A stretch of DNA of 58,381 bases, taken from Rubrobacter sp. GTDB taxonomy: Bacteria > Actinomycetota > Rubrobacteria > Rubrobacterales > Rubrobacteraceae. Of the stretch, positions 16,701 to 25,522 are shown piece by piece; the stretch's first letter is position 1; every line of letters begins with the position of its first letter. The notes beneath the pieces were generated by a model. The model did no database searches. It saw only the letters and a program-made list of their open reading frames with translations, and was not told where the DNA came from. The stretch is taken from contig JACCWD010000169.1 in NCBI GenBank assembly GCA_013697825.1, positions 1-58,381 of the forward strand, in the 5' to 3' direction. Made by a program: the position numbers and the translations under genes.

Positions 16701-18302
16701 AAAATAAGCGAGTATATAGCGAAGATCCGGTACTCCACGCCCGGCGTCGGCCTCATCTCGCCGCCGCCGCACCACGATATTTATTCCATCGAAGACCTCG
16801 CGCAACTCATCCACGATCTGAAAAACGCGAACCCGAGAGCGTACGTGAGCGTGAAGCTCGTCTCGGAGGTCGGCGTCGGAACCATCGCGGCGGGCGTGGC
16901 GAAGGCGAAGGCCGACCATATAACCATCGCTGGGAACGACGGCGGTACGGGCGCTTCACCATTGTCGTCCATAAAGCATGCCGGGCTTCCGTGGGAACTC
17001 GGGCTGGCGGAGACGCAGCAAGTCCTCGTCGAGAACGACCTTCGCGGGCGCGTCATCATCGAGGCGGACGGGCAACTCAAAACCGGGCGAGACATCGTGG
17101 TGGCGGGGCTTCTCGGGGGGGAGGAATTCGCGTTCTCGACGGCTCCGCTCGTCGCGACGGGGTGCATCATGATGCGGGTTTGCCATTTGAACACGTGTCC
17201 GGTCGGAATCGCCACGCAAGACCCCGAGCTTCGGAAGCGTTTCACGGGAACCCCCGAGCACGTCATAAACTATTTCTTCTTCCTCGCCGAGGAAGTGAGG
17301 GAGTACATGGCGAAGATGGGGTATCGGAAGTTCGAGGACATGATCGGACGTTCGGACTCGCTCACCGCGAAAGACCTTTCGCATCACTGGAAGGCGAAGA
17401 ACATCGACCTCTCCCCGATCTTCCACCGCCCCGACGTCTCCGACGGCGTCGCCATCCACCACGTCGAGGAGCAAAACCACAACCTCGACAAAGCGATGGA
17501 CAACGAACTCATCGAGGCGGTGAAGCCCGCGCTCGAAGAGAAGGGGCCGGTCCATATATCGCGCCCGATAAAGAACACGAGCCGGACGGTCGGGGGGATG
17601 CTCTCCGGCGAGATCGCCCGCCGCCACGGGCAGGAAGGTCTCCCCGACGGAGCCATCCGCATAGATTTCGACGGCGTCGCCGGACAGAGTTTCGGCGCGT
17701 GGGCCACGAAGGGACTCACCATGACCCTCGAAGGCGCGACGAACGATTATGTCGGGAAGGGTCTCTCGGGCGGTCGCCTCGCCGTGTTCCCCTCGAAGGA
17801 CGCCGGGTATGACACGGAGAAGAGCATCGTCGTGGGGAACGTGGCGCTTTACGGCGCGACGGACGGCGAGGCGTATTTCAGCGGCTTTGCCGGGGAGCGT
17901 TTCGCCGTGCGGAACTCGGGGGCGGAGACGGTCGTCGAGGGCGTGGGAGACCACGGGTGCGAGTACATGACCGGGGGGATCGTGGTCGTTCTCGGGAAGA
18001 CGGGGCGGAACTTCGCGGCGGGGATGAGCGGCGGCATCGCGTTCGTGCTCGACGAGGAGGATCGCTTCGAGAAACTTTGCAACGTGGACATGGTCGGATT
18101 GGAGGAGGTCGAATCCGAAGAGGACATCGAGATCCTCCGCTCGATGGTCGAGCGGCACCTCGAATGGACGGAGAGCGGCGCGGCGCGGCGAGTCCTCGAC
18201 GATTGGGAGAATTATTTGCCGAAGTTCGTGAAGGTGATGCCGAACGATCTCAAGCGGGTGCTCGAGGAGAGCGGCGAGAGCCAGATGGAGGTCGTGAGCT
18301 GA
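13797..18302 (+). CDS. gltB: Glutamate synthase large subunit
   Basis: About 1,501 aa. TTG at 13797 is preferred because AAGGAGG ends 4 nt upstream; it leaves a 17-residue propeptide before Cys18 ([12 protein letters not shown]), the catalytic Cys of the type-2 glutaminase domain. The glutaminase domain (to about 430), central domain, FMN-binding synthase barrel (with [15 protein letters not shown] and a [20 protein letters not shown] region), the [3Fe-4S] cysteines in [13 protein letters not shown], and the C-terminal glycine-repeat domain are all present. It makes two glutamates from 2-oxoglutarate and glutamine. A 20-residue Gly/Asp/Ala/Glu low-complexity insertion (14256-14318) interrupts the glutaminase domain. 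gltD starts 1 nt after its stop. Confidence 0.97.
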   Translation: MLTPRPGLYDPAYEHDACGFGFVARVDGRKTRATVEEGLEILRNLEHRGARGSDPETGDGAGILTQTPDAFFRREAEKAGVELPEPGHYAVGTLFETGDREDCDLAERKLADIAAEEGQSLIGFRDVPINPEHCGKLARQVMPRIRQFFIERGAEDGDAGNGDAGDGGAEDGDAFERRLYVIRRRLHKAVEDSHPCYVVSLSSRTILYKGLLTGTQVPDFYPDLEDEGFTSAIALVHERFSTNTLGSWKLAHPYRYVAHNGEFNTLRGNINWMRARESRLESDLFGDDLKKLSPVIEEGGSDSAAFDNALELLHLGGRSLPHAVAMMIPEAWENDDLMDDDRRAFYQFHSSLIEPWDGPASVAFTDGKLIGATLDRNGLRPARYIITKDGRVICASEDGALRVPDEDIAERWRLQPGKMLVVDTEANEVLHDEEVKRPLFERQPYRAWIEDNEVRLEELPEAESDPRPEPANLFERQLAFGYTMEDLRVIVSPMAMEGGEPTGSMGTDTPLAVLSEKPQMLFHYFKQHFAQVTNPPIDPLREELVMSLKMSLGPEQNLFEETPYHCRRVLLEQPILNAAEMEKVRHLAATTLSTLFPAADGGWRLEKAIDNLCERAEKAVRGGSPVLVLSDRGVSRTQAPIPSLLATAAVHHHLVRRGIRTNTSLVVETAEAREVHHFALLIGYGAAAVNPYLAFESVEKMAFEGAFGDFTPEEASKNYVKAIQKGLFKVISKMGISTLLSYNGAQIFEAVGLSDEVIERYFTGTASRIGGAGIEEIAREAIMRHERAFGGVEDGPEELEVGGEYQLRQQGQYHQWNPASIVPLQRAVRTNSFETFKEFTRHFDEHSAKFATLRGLMDFEENRIPIEEVEPAKEIVKRFTTGAMSLGSLSQEAHETLALAMNEIGGKSNTGEGGEDRERFSDERRSSIKQVASGRFGVTTEYLVNSDVIQIKMAQGAKPGEGGQLPGGKISEYIAKIRYSTPGVGLISPPPHHDIYSIEDLAQLIHDLKNANPRAYVSVKLVSEVGVGTIAAGVAKAKADHITIAGNDGGTGASPLSSIKHAGLPWELGLAETQQVLVENDLRGRVIIEADGQLKTGRDIVVAGLLGGEEFAFSTAPLVATGCIMMRVCHLNTCPVGIATQDPELRKRFTGTPEHVINYFFFLAEEVREYMAKMGYRKFEDMIGRSDSLTAKDLSHHWKAKNIDLSPIFHRPDVSDGVAIHHVEEQNHNLDKAMDNELIEAVKPALEEKGPVHISRPIKNTSRTVGGMLSGEIARRHGQEGLPDGAIRIDFDGVAGQSFGAWATKGLTMTLEGATNDYVGKGLSGGRLAVFPSKDAGYDTEKSIVVGNVALYGATDGEAYFSGFAGERFAVRNSGAETVVEGVGDHGCEYMTGGIVVVLGKTGRNFAAGMSGGIAFVLDEEDRFEKLCNVDMVGLEEVESEEDIEILRSMVERHLEWTESGAARRVLDDWENYLPKFVKVMPNDLKRVLEESGESQMEVVS

Positions 18303-18303
18303 C

Positions 18304-19725
18304 ATGGGCGACCCGAAAGGTTTCATAAAGCTCGGCCGCAAGCCGGTCCCGAAGCGCCCTATCGAGGAGCGGCTCAAAGATTACAACTACGTCTACGAGC
18401 CGATGCCCGAGGGCGAATTGAAAGACCAGGCGGCTCGGTGCATGGACTGCGGCGTCCCGTTTTGCAACACGGGGTGTCCGCTCGGGAACCTCATCCCGGA
18501 CTGGAACGACCTCGTGTACCGCGACCAATGGAAGCGTGCGATAGACCGCCTCCACGCCACGAACAATTTTCCCGAGTTCACCGGGATGCTTTGCCCCGCG
18601 CCATGCGAATCGGCGTGTGTCCTCACGATAAACAGCGATCCGGTGACGATCAAAGAGATCGAGCTTTCGATCATCAACCGCGCCTTCGACGAGGGGTGGG
18701 TCGTCCCGAAGCCTCCGCCGCCGGAGATACGAACCGGGAAGAAAGTGGCCGTCGTCGGCTCCGGTCCGGCGGGACTCGCCGCCGCGCAGCAACTCAACTG
18801 GGCGGGACATTACGTGACGGTCTTCGAGAAGGACGACAAGATCGGCGGTCTTCTCCGGTACGGCATCCCGGATTACAAGATAGAGAAGTGGGTCGTGGAT
18901 CGCCGTGTGGATCTTATGAAGGAGGAGAGGATAAAGTTCCGCACGAACGCCAACGTCGGCGAGGACCCGACGACGGAGGATCTCCGGGTCGGCTTCGACG
19001 CGGTCGTCCTCGCGGTCGGCGCCTGGCAGGGACGGAACATGCCCGTTCCGGGGCGCGAGCTTGGCGGCGTCCACTTCGCGATGGATTATCTCGTCCAACA
19101 AAACCGTCGGGTCGCGGGGCTTCCAGTCGAGAAAGAGGAGATTTCGGCCAAAGGCAAAAACGTCATCATCCTCGGCGGCGGCGACACGAGCGCGGACTGC
19201 CTCGGGAACGCGAACCGCGAGGGTTGCGCGTCGGTCAAGGTGCTCACGCACGGCCCGAAGCCGCCGGACTCGCCCGACCCGCTTGAATGGCCGGACGCGC
19301 CGTTCGTCCTCCACACGTACCCGGCGCATGAGGAGGGTGGCGAGCGAGGATGGAGCGTCGCCGTCACCGGGTTCTCGGGCAATGGGAAGGTCGAGAAGAT
19401 GCACTGCGTCGAGACGAAGCGGGAGGGTGGGAAGACCACTCCCATCGAAGGCACCGAGTTCGAGATGGACGCCGACCTCGTGCTTCTCGCCATCGGGTTC
19501 ACCGGGCCTGTCCGCAGCCGTTTTCTCGAAGAACTCGACCTCGGGTATGCGGAGCGGGGGGCGGTTCGTTCGGAGAACGGGTTCGCCACGAGCCAGCCGG
19601 ACGTGTTCGTGTGCGGAGACGCGAGGCTCGGGGCGGATCTCATCGTCACGGCCATCGCCGAGGGACGGAAGGCCGCCCGCCAGACCGACGAGTTTCTCAT
19701 GGGGCGGAGTTTGCTTCCGGGATAG
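18304..19725 (+). CDS. gltD: Glutamate synthase small subunit
   Basis: A 473-aa electron-input subunit. The N-terminal cysteine block CMDCGVPFCNTGCPLGN and CPAPCESAC binds the [4Fe-4S] clusters. The FAD site is VAVVGSGPAGLAAAQQL around residue 148, and the NAD(P)H site is NVIILGGGDTSADC around residue 285. The C-terminal motif VFVCGDARLGADLIVTAIAEGR closes the FAD domain. It passes electrons from NADPH to GltB. Directly after gltB, so co-transcribed. The stop codon touches a family A heptamer array. With GltB it would assimilate ammonia released by the nitrate, cyanate and purine pathways in this window. Confidence 0.96.
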   Translation: MGDPKGFIKLGRKPVPKRPIEERLKDYNYVYEPMPEGELKDQAARCMDCGVPFCNTGCPLGNLIPDWNDLVYRDQWKRAIDRLHATNNFPEFTGMLCPAPCESACVLTINSDPVTIKEIELSIINRAFDEGWVVPKPPPPEIRTGKKVAVVGSGPAGLAAAQQLNWAGHYVTVFEKDDKIGGLLRYGIPDYKIEKWVVDRRVDLMKEERIKFRTNANVGEDPTTEDLRVGFDAVVLAVGAWQGRNMPVPGRELGGVHFAMDYLVQQNRRVAGLPVEKEEISAKGKNVIILGGGDTSADCLGNANREGCASVKVLTHGPKPPDSPDPLEWPDAPFVLHTYPAHEEGGERGWSVAVTGFSGNGKVEKMHCVETKREGGKTTPIEGTEFEMDADLVLLAIGFTGPVRSRFLEELDLGYAERGAVRSENGFATSQPDVFVCGDARLGADLIVTAIAEGRKAARQTDEFLMGRSLLPG

Positions 19726-19746
19726 GCTTCCGGTTTCAGGCATCCC
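19726..19746. repeat. Heptamer array, family A, after gltD
   Basis: Three 7-bp units, GCTTCCG, GTTTCAG and GCATCCC, start at the base after the gltD stop codon. The word order GCTTC-GTTTC-GCATC is shared with the loci at 16 and 7468. Confidence 0.75.
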
Positions 19747-19797
19747 GCGAAGAGCTTCAAAGAAGGTACGAAGGCTCGACGCAGCCGTGAGTTTTTG

Positions 19798-21118
19798 TCA
19801 GCCGGGATTCGCTATGGCATCTCGTGCGACGACACGTTCTTCGAGTGCATCGCATGCCTCCCGGACGAGCCGAAGCCCTTCCTCTTCGCCGATGAACGAA
19901 TCTTCGGAGAGCGGGAGATCGTGGAGTATCTCCGCTTCGGTGGTCCGGTACGAGCCATCCTCGTTTTTGAGGCGATTTATGCTATCCGGCGCCGACCCGC
20001 CCGAAGTCGCGAACTCGATGATGGAGTCGAGTTATGCGGCGACTTCCGGGTTGTTCGGGCCTTCGGCGGTGGCGGCGTGGAAGAGTTCGCTTCCGACGCC
20101 TTCGAAGTCCGGGACGAAGAGGTGTTTTTCGTCGGCCTCGAAGCGCCGAAGACCTTCGACGGGTTCGACGGAGAGGCTTTCGTGTCGGAGGCGGTTGGCG
20201 GCGGCTCGCACGAGGTCGGAGACGGCGAGGATCGTGTCGGGGTGGTTGCTGTCGAAGCCGCGAAGCTCCACGGTTCCGTGCGGGCTGAGGCGAACCGGGC
20301 GCCAGCATATGTCGAGGAGACCTTCGGACATCTCCGGGAGGTGTTCACTTCCGACGCCCGCCGAGTCCATCGCCTCGCGCCATGTTTCGCGGCCCCTCGT
20401 CTGGCGGCGGATGAGATCTCCGGCGCTCGTCGCATACGGCTGGAGGCTTCCAAGCTCCGGCAGCTTCGCATAGACTCCCTCCCACCCGAACTCCTCACTC
20501 CCCCGGTAAAAAGCCGTGCGGGGGGCGATCCCCGAAGCGTATCCTTCATAAAAGGGACACGACCGGGTGAGGGCGATGAGCGCCGGATCGAGGGCCGTCG
20601 CGAGATTGTATAAATCGAGGAGTTCCCGAACCCCGGCGGGCGAGGCGTCCCGCGAGACGACCTCCACGGCGTCAACGACATCCGCCCCGATCTCCAAATG
20701 GAGGATGAACCCCGAAGCATCTCCCCGCGTCGAGGAAACGCTCCCTGCCTATCGTCTCGATTTGAAGCGTATAGCGAGGCTCTTCCCGGAAGGCGGGCGT
20801 GAACGGGAGCGGATACGTGGCGAGCGGATAAAGCCGTAGTCCGAGTTCCCGACCGGCTCGTATCGCCAGACCCACATTAGCCATATATTCCTCTTCGAGC
20901 TTTTCGAGGATATCCGCCGGGGCGGTCTTTATCTCGACCATCCCGCGGGAACACTCCTTCGAGAAACTCTCCGGGTCGAGTCCCTCCGATGCGGCAGTGT
21001 CGGCGCATCGAGAGAGGAAGTCGTCCGCACGATCCGAGGGTTTCCCCGACTCGTCCACGAGGAGAAATTCCTGCTCCAGTCCTATGCGCCTTCTCTCGTT
21101 CTTTCCCATCTCTGCCAT
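19798..21118 (-). pseudogene. Glutamate-cysteine ligase-like (GCS2) gene, frameshift and stop
   Basis: Corrected, this is a GCS2-family carboxylate-amine ligase (PF04107) of about 440 aa. The N-terminal GLEQEFLLVD, then SRGMVEIKTAPADILEKLEE and RYTLQIETIGRERFLDAGR, fit the family. Family members join glutamate to cysteine or a similar amine. An extra G in the plus-strand GG at 20703-20704 breaks the frame inside what should read FGVHLHLEIGAD. Further on, a TAA at about 20032-20034 follows NNPEVAA, where CAA (Gln) would continue to the natural end at 19798. Two independent lesions favour true decay. The start is ATG 21118 or 21109. Last gene of the minus-strand nitrate cluster. Confidence 0.7.
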
Positions 21119-21191
21119 CCCTTCAGAATCCCCACGTCTGCAAACGATTATGCCCGTTCCCCATCTCCGGGAAAATGGCCTCAAATACCGG

Positions 21192-22298
21192 TCAAGAACC
21201 ACCCGACTTTCGACTCCCAAAGCGGAGCGACGAAGGCGAAGCCGAAGGAGCGGAGCGGCTCCCGGCTGCCAGTATTTGAGAGTCGAGCGCGTCCCGGGTC
21301 TTTTCCACGCTCTCCTTCAATGATGCGCCGCCGGACTCGCCGGACATCCACACTCGGAGGGCGGCGTTGTATATGATGAGATTCCGCACTTCGTTTCTTT
21401 CGCCACCGAGCGCGGATTCGACGATATTCGCTTCGTCTTCTTCGCCCTGCCACGGTATATGAGATCCCAGTGCCCGGTGAAGGCCGAGGGACTCGGGTTC
21501 GACGCGGAACTCCTCGACCTCTCCTTCGCGAATGAGTATGAGCGAGGATTTGCCGTCGAGCGGGGCTTCGTCGGAGCCTTCGATCGCTTGAAAGACGAGG
21601 GCGCGAGCCACGCCGAGTTTCACGAGCGAGCGCGGAACGCTTTTCAAGAAAGAGCCGTGCGTGACGCCGACCATCGGAGAGGAGCCGGGAGCGGGCGAGA
21701 CGAGCTTCTCGATAACGTTGAGCGAAGTCCGCCGGGCCATTTCCCACCGAAGCCCGAGAAGCGCGTGAAGCTCCGGCAAATAATGCTCCGTCGTCGTAGC
21801 CGCGAAGCCGTGATGTCCGAGGGATCGTGCGGCTTCGTCGAGGTTTTGCGGCGCGGCGACACCGAGGTTCCGCAGCGCGTCGAAGACGGTGCGCCCCTCC
21901 TTCGGTGGAATGTTCTCTCCGCCGACCATGAGAACCTTCGCCCCGGCGGCCGCCGCGACGAGAGAGGACGCCGCCCCGACATTCATCGTCCGCAGCTTGC
22001 CGTCGAAGCCCCCGGCTACCGTGACGACGCCTTCGCCGGGCGTGTCGAGCTTTCGGACGAATCGGCTTGCGGCTCGGGCGTACGCGGCTATCTCCGTCGG
22101 GGAGTCCCCGGCGGCGCGTCCGACGAGGAGGAAGGCCGCCGTTTGCGCTGGCGTGGCTGCGCCGGAGAGGATGCCCTCCATCGCTCGCTCGCAGAGTTCC
22201 GGGTCGAGGTGTCCGAGCTGCGAGGGGCCGCGGGCGCGCTCTTTGAGTATGTCGCGGAAGGGTTCGCCGGGGTTGTCGGGTTCTCGGGTTTGGGTCAT
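21192..22298 (-). CDS. Divergent TrpD-like (nucleoside phosphorylase/PRT fold) protein
   Basis: A 368-aa protein of the anthranilate phosphoribosyltransferase superfamily. The N-terminal helical part (PFRDILKERARG, then AMEGILSGAATPAQTAAFLLVGRAAG) is typical. The glycine-rich PRPP loop is altered: GTGGD is replaced by VAGGFDGK before LRTMNVGAASSL, and the KHGNR motif is replaced by MVGGENIPPKEGR. This makes it a TrpD2/YbiB-like paralogue and not a tryptophan enzyme; some relatives bind nucleic acid. It follows nirD on the same strand after 145 bp. Similar genes are known beside nitrate assimilation genes, but their role is unknown. The C-terminal 20 residues are Ser/Arg-rich. Confidence 0.75.
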   Translation of the reverse strand: MTQTREPDNPGEPFRDILKERARGPSQLGHLDPELCERAMEGILSGAATPAQTAAFLLVGRAAGDSPTEIAAYARAASRFVRKLDTPGEGVVTVAGGFDGKLRTMNVGAASSLVAAAAGAKVLMVGGENIPPKEGRTVFDALRNLGVAAPQNLDEAARSLGHHGFAATTTEHYLPELHALLGLRWEMARRTSLNVIEKLVSPAPGSSPMVGVTHGSFLKSVPRSLVKLGVARALVFQAIEGSDEAPLDGKSSLILIREGEVEEFRVEPESLGLHRALGSHIPWQGEEDEANIVESALGGERNEVRNLIIYNAALRVWMSGESGGASLKESVEKTRDALDSQILAAGSRSAPSASPSSLRFGSRKSGGS

Positions 22299-22443
22299 AT
22301 GGGATCCGGGCGGAGGGTTCCATTGCTTGTCAGGTCGTGAGTCGTGGAACGCTCGCTCGCTGCGTGAGGTCGCATTTGCTTCTCTCGACACACGACCCCA
22401 CTATCTCACGATTTTATGGATAAAACCGGATCCGCCTCGAAGC

Positions 22444-22803
22444 TCACGCAACTTCCTCGTCCCGCACGCGGCAAGCCGGAACGAACGCTTCGATGAAACT
22501 CGCGTCGAGGAGGACGGAGCCGTTCTCGACCTCCACCGGGAAGATCGGCGCCCGCGAGAGGTCGTCGTTCGTCACTTCGCCCGTTTTCAGCTCTATTTTC
22601 CTCGCGTGGAGCGGACACGAAACCGTGGTCGCGGCGACGTCTCCGTCGGAGAGCGGGCCTCCCATGTGCGGACACACGTCGCCGACGGCGAAGAAGCCTT
22701 CCTCGGTGTGGAAGACGGCGACGTGGAAGCCGTCCACCGACACGCGGCGGCCTTCGAGGAACGGGATGTCCTCGGCCCGGCAAACTTCGGTCCACGCGCT
22801 CAT
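22444..22803 (-). CDS. nirD: Nitrite reductase small subunit, Rieske type
   Basis: A 119-aa protein whose ATG overlaps the nirB stop (ATGA-type overlap, 22800-22803). It contains a full Rieske [2Fe-2S] site: CPHMGGP near residue 44 and CPLHARKI near residue 63, so unlike many NirD proteins it should carry a cluster. AVGDVCPHMGGPLSDGDV is the characteristic block. With NirB it forms the NADH-dependent assimilatory nitrite reductase, which makes ammonia in the cytoplasm. Confidence 0.93.
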   Translation of the reverse strand: MSAWTEVCRAEDIPFLEGRRVSVDGFHVAVFHTEEGFFAVGDVCPHMGGPLSDGDVAATTVSCPLHARKIELKTGEVTNDDLSRAPIFPVEVENGSVLLDASFIEAFVPACRVRDEEVA

Positions 22804-25187
22804 CGGCCCACCTCCCCGGCGAACTGGTTTTTGGTTTTGTTTTCGCTCCGCTCCAGCCACGGATCCCGCGTCGTGGCTTTTTCTTTGCGGAGCCTTTCTC
22901 GCAATCTCTCCGGCTCGCCTGATTCCTCGTCGAGGATGACGGAGCGTATTTCTTCGAGGCCGACTCTCGGGACGAAATCGTATGTTCGCTCCTTCGGGTT
23001 GCCGTTCTCGCGGTAATATTGCATGAAGGAGATCATCACGTCCTTCGCCTCCTCCGCCGTCTCGACGGTCGCTATGACATCCCCCTTCCGAACGTCCATC
23101 CCCGCCGCGCCCCCGACGTATATTTGCCACCCTCCCTCGACGGCGATGACACCGATGTCCTTCACGCTCGACTCGGCGCAATTCCTCGGACACCCCGACG
23201 CGGCCATCTTCACCTTCGCCGGGGTGTACAAATTCTCGACCTCCTTTTCCATTTCGATGCCGAGCTTCGTCGAGTCGCCGACCCCGAAGCGGCAAAACTC
23301 CGTCCCGACACACGTCTTCACCTGCCGGAACGCCTTCGTATACGCGAACCCCGACGGCATCCCGAGGTCGGCCCATGCCTTCGGGAGATCCTCTTTCTTC
23401 ACCCCGAGGATGTCGAGCCTTTGCGCCCCCGTTATTTTGACCATCCGTGCATTGTATTTCTCGGCCACATCCGCGATCCGTCGCAATTCACCGGGATTCG
23501 TCACCCCGCCCGGCGTCCTCGGGACGATGGAGAATGTCCCGTCATTCTGGATATTCGCATGCACGCGGTCGTTTATATGCCGCGCATGCCGCTCCTCTTT
23601 ATGCCGCCCGAGGTTCATAGACGAGACGAGGTACGTGAGAGCGGGTTTGCAATCCGGGCAAACCTTCCCAGCCCCGCACGCCTCCCCGACCTCGCTCACG
23701 CTTTTGAGTTTCCGCTCTTTCACGAGGTTCCGCACGTCGTCGGCCATGAGGTTCATACATTTGCAAACATAGTTCTTCTCTTCTTCCACCTCGCCGACGG
23801 TTTGGCCGAGGATCTCCGCGACGAGCGGTTTGCAGCTTCCGCAACTGCTTCCGGCCCGCGTCTTTGCCACGACATCGGAGACTTTCTTGAGTTTGAGATC
23901 CTCGATGGTCGCCACGATCCCACCTTTCGACACCCCGTTGCAATCGCAAACTTGCGCGTCGTCCGGCAATTCGAGCGGCACGGATGAAGCATCCACGCTC
24001 CCGGTCACGAGTCCCGCGATCTCCTCGGCGGGCATCGCCCCCTTCACCGCGTTCGTCATTTGCGCCCCGGCGGAGACATCGCCGAGGAGAACCGCCCCGA
24101 CGACCTTTCCGTTTTTGATCACGGCTTTCCGGTATACGCCCGAGACCGGATTCGAGCTGACGATCTCATCGCATCCCTCGTCGTCGCCATACGCATCGCC
24201 CGCCGAGACGAGGCCGATCCCCGCCACCTTTAGTTTCGTCGTCGCGTCCGAGCCTCGGTACACTTTTTCTTTGTCGCCGAGGATCGTGTCCACGACGACC
24301 CGGACTTGTTCGAGGGCGGGGGCGACGAGGCCGATGAGTTGCCCGTCGAACTCGGTGCATTCGCCGACGGCGTACACGCCTTCGATGTTCGTCTCCATCC
24401 TCTCGTTCACGACGATGCCGCGGTTCACGGCGATGCGGGTGTGTGTCGCCGGGTGTGTGTTCGGGCGGATGCCGGTGCATATGACGACCATATCCGCCGG
24501 AAGCTCCTCCCCGGTCTCGAGCCGCACCCCCTCGACTTTGCCGTTTCCGAAGATCTCCTCGGTGCTCGCCTTCGTCCGCACCTTTATCCCGAGCTTCTCG
24601 ACCTCGCGGGCGAGCATCTTCCCGGATGTCCGGTCGAGTTGCCGCTCCATAAGATGCTCCATGAGGTGAAGCACCGTCACCTCCGACCCGTGCGTCGAAA
24701 GCCCATACGCCGCTTCGAGCCCGAGGAGTCCGCCGCCGATGACGACCGCCTTCTCGGGCGAGGCTTCGAGCATCTCCTCGACATCGCGGACGGTTCGGAA
24801 AACGAACACGCCCTCTTTGTCCCGGCCCTCGATGGGCGGCACGGATGACGACGAGCCGATGGCGAAGATGAGTTTGTCGTACGCGACCCACACGCCGTCG
24901 GTGCCTTTCGTCTGGCGGCTCGTCGTGTCAATCTCCTCGACCCGGACTCCGCGCCGAAAGTTCACACCGTTCTCGGCATACCATTCATTCGAGCGGGTGC
25001 CGATGCCTTCCAGCCCGATCTCCCCGGCCATGTACTCCGAGAGCCGGATGCGGTCATAAGCCCCAATCTCCTCGTCGCCATACAAAGTGACGGCGATTCC
25101 ATCCTCGCCCTTCGTGAGCAAACTATCCACGAGCGCGGCCCCGGCGTTCCCGTTCCCGACGACTGTGATCCTCATTTTTTTAGCCAT
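22800..25187 (-). CDS. nirB: Assimilatory nitrite reductase large subunit
   Basis: A 795-aa protein; ATG at 25187 with GGAGG upstream. FAD domain (ITVVGNGNAGAALVDSLL), NADH domain (AVVIGGGLLGLEAAYGL), two BFD-like [2Fe-2S] segments with paired cysteines (CDCNGVSKGG...SCGSCKPLV; CKCMNLMADD...CPDCKPAL), then the nitrite/sulfite reductase half domains. The siroheme-[4Fe-4S] cysteines are in CVGTEFCRFG and ASGCPRNCAE. It reduces nitrite to ammonium with NADH. No siroheme synthesis gene is nearby. Upstream on the same strand is the nitrate reductase gene, separated by a 335-bp repeat-rich gap that may hold its own promoter. Confidence 0.96.
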   Translation of the reverse strand: MAKKMRITVVGNGNAGAALVDSLLTKGEDGIAVTLYGDEEIGAYDRIRLSEYMAGEIGLEGIGTRSNEWYAENGVNFRRGVRVEEIDTTSRQTKGTDGVWVAYDKLIFAIGSSSSVPPIEGRDKEGVFVFRTVRDVEEMLEASPEKAVVIGGGLLGLEAAYGLSTHGSEVTVLHLMEHLMERQLDRTSGKMLAREVEKLGIKVRTKASTEEIFGNGKVEGVRLETGEELPADMVVICTGIRPNTHPATHTRIAVNRGIVVNERMETNIEGVYAVGECTEFDGQLIGLVAPALEQVRVVVDTILGDKEKVYRGSDATTKLKVAGIGLVSAGDAYGDDEGCDEIVSSNPVSGVYRKAVIKNGKVVGAVLLGDVSAGAQMTNAVKGAMPAEEIAGLVTGSVDASSVPLELPDDAQVCDCNGVSKGGIVATIEDLKLKKVSDVVAKTRAGSSCGSCKPLVAEILGQTVGEVEEEKNYVCKCMNLMADDVRNLVKERKLKSVSEVGEACGAGKVCPDCKPALTYLVSSMNLGRHKEERHARHINDRVHANIQNDGTFSIVPRTPGGVTNPGELRRIADVAEKYNARMVKITGAQRLDILGVKKEDLPKAWADLGMPSGFAYTKAFRQVKTCVGTEFCRFGVGDSTKLGIEMEKEVENLYTPAKVKMAASGCPRNCAESSVKDIGVIAVEGGWQIYVGGAAGMDVRKGDVIATVETAEEAKDVMISFMQYYRENGNPKERTYDFVPRVGLEEIRSVILDEESGEPERLRERLRKEKATTRDPWLERSENKTKNQFAGEVGR

Positions 25188-25203
25188 GTGAAACCTCCGA
25201 AAT

Positions 25204-25231
25204 ATAGTGAGTAGTGAGTGGTGAATGGTGG
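25204..25231. repeat. Heptamer array, family E (RTRGTGA)
   Basis: Four 7-bp units: ATAGTGA, GTAGTGA, GTGGTGA, ATGGTGG. They lie directly upstream of the nirB ribosome site (minus strand). A second array of the same words lies at 25442-25462. Confidence 0.8.
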
Positions 25232-25266
25232 TGTTCTCTGTGATGGCCTGTCCGGTCGCAGCCCCG

Positions 25267-25373
25267 TGGAGACGACCGGGTGAGTCGTCTCCCGCCGAAC
25301 AGCGTGTCCGGGCAGTGAGCTTCGCGTCCGGGAGATGCCCGATTGCGGAGGAGACGTTCCACCGGAACGTCTC
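25267..25373. repeat. Pair of REP-like palindromes
   Basis: GGAGACGAC (25267-25275) pairs perfectly with GTCGTCTCC (25283-25291). GAGACGTTCC (25351-25360) pairs perfectly with GGAACGTCTC (25364-25373). Both arms share GAGACG. A diverged copy of the first occurs at 47094-47116. Repetitive extragenic palindromes with a GTAGAGACG core are known in several phyla. Confidence 0.65.
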
Positions 25374-25441
25374 TACGACGGATGGAGTGGGATCGTGGTA
25401 TGCCCGGCGAATGCCGGTTTCTTCATCCGGGCTTGGCATGA

Positions 25442-25462
25442 GCGGTGAATAGTGAGCGGTGC
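25442..25462. repeat. Heptamer array, family E, second copy
   Basis: Units GCGGTGA, ATAGTGA and GCGGTGC, related to those at 25204-25231. The two arrays bracket the palindrome pair. Confidence 0.7.
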
Positions 25463-25522
25463 CGTTCCCGACTCCCTCTCCTTCGATTCGTCCGGGGCTT
25501 CGAAGGCACGAGCTTCGCACCC

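Larger units (their letters stand above)
25188..25522. other. Repeat- and palindrome-rich gap between nitrate and nitrite reductase genes
   Basis: No gene. The gap contains two family E heptamer arrays (25204-25231, 25442-25462) flanking two near-perfect hairpins (25267-25291; 25351-25373) that share a GAGACG core. This looks like a REP-type or miniature-element insertion between nasA-like and nirB. Confidence 0.6.

Noticed and set aside
14403-16919. An 838-codon open frame on the minus strand, inside gltB
   Set aside because: It is exactly antisense to conserved gltB codons, has high Arg/Val/Leu shadow composition and no family motif. Long antisense frames are expected in this GC range.
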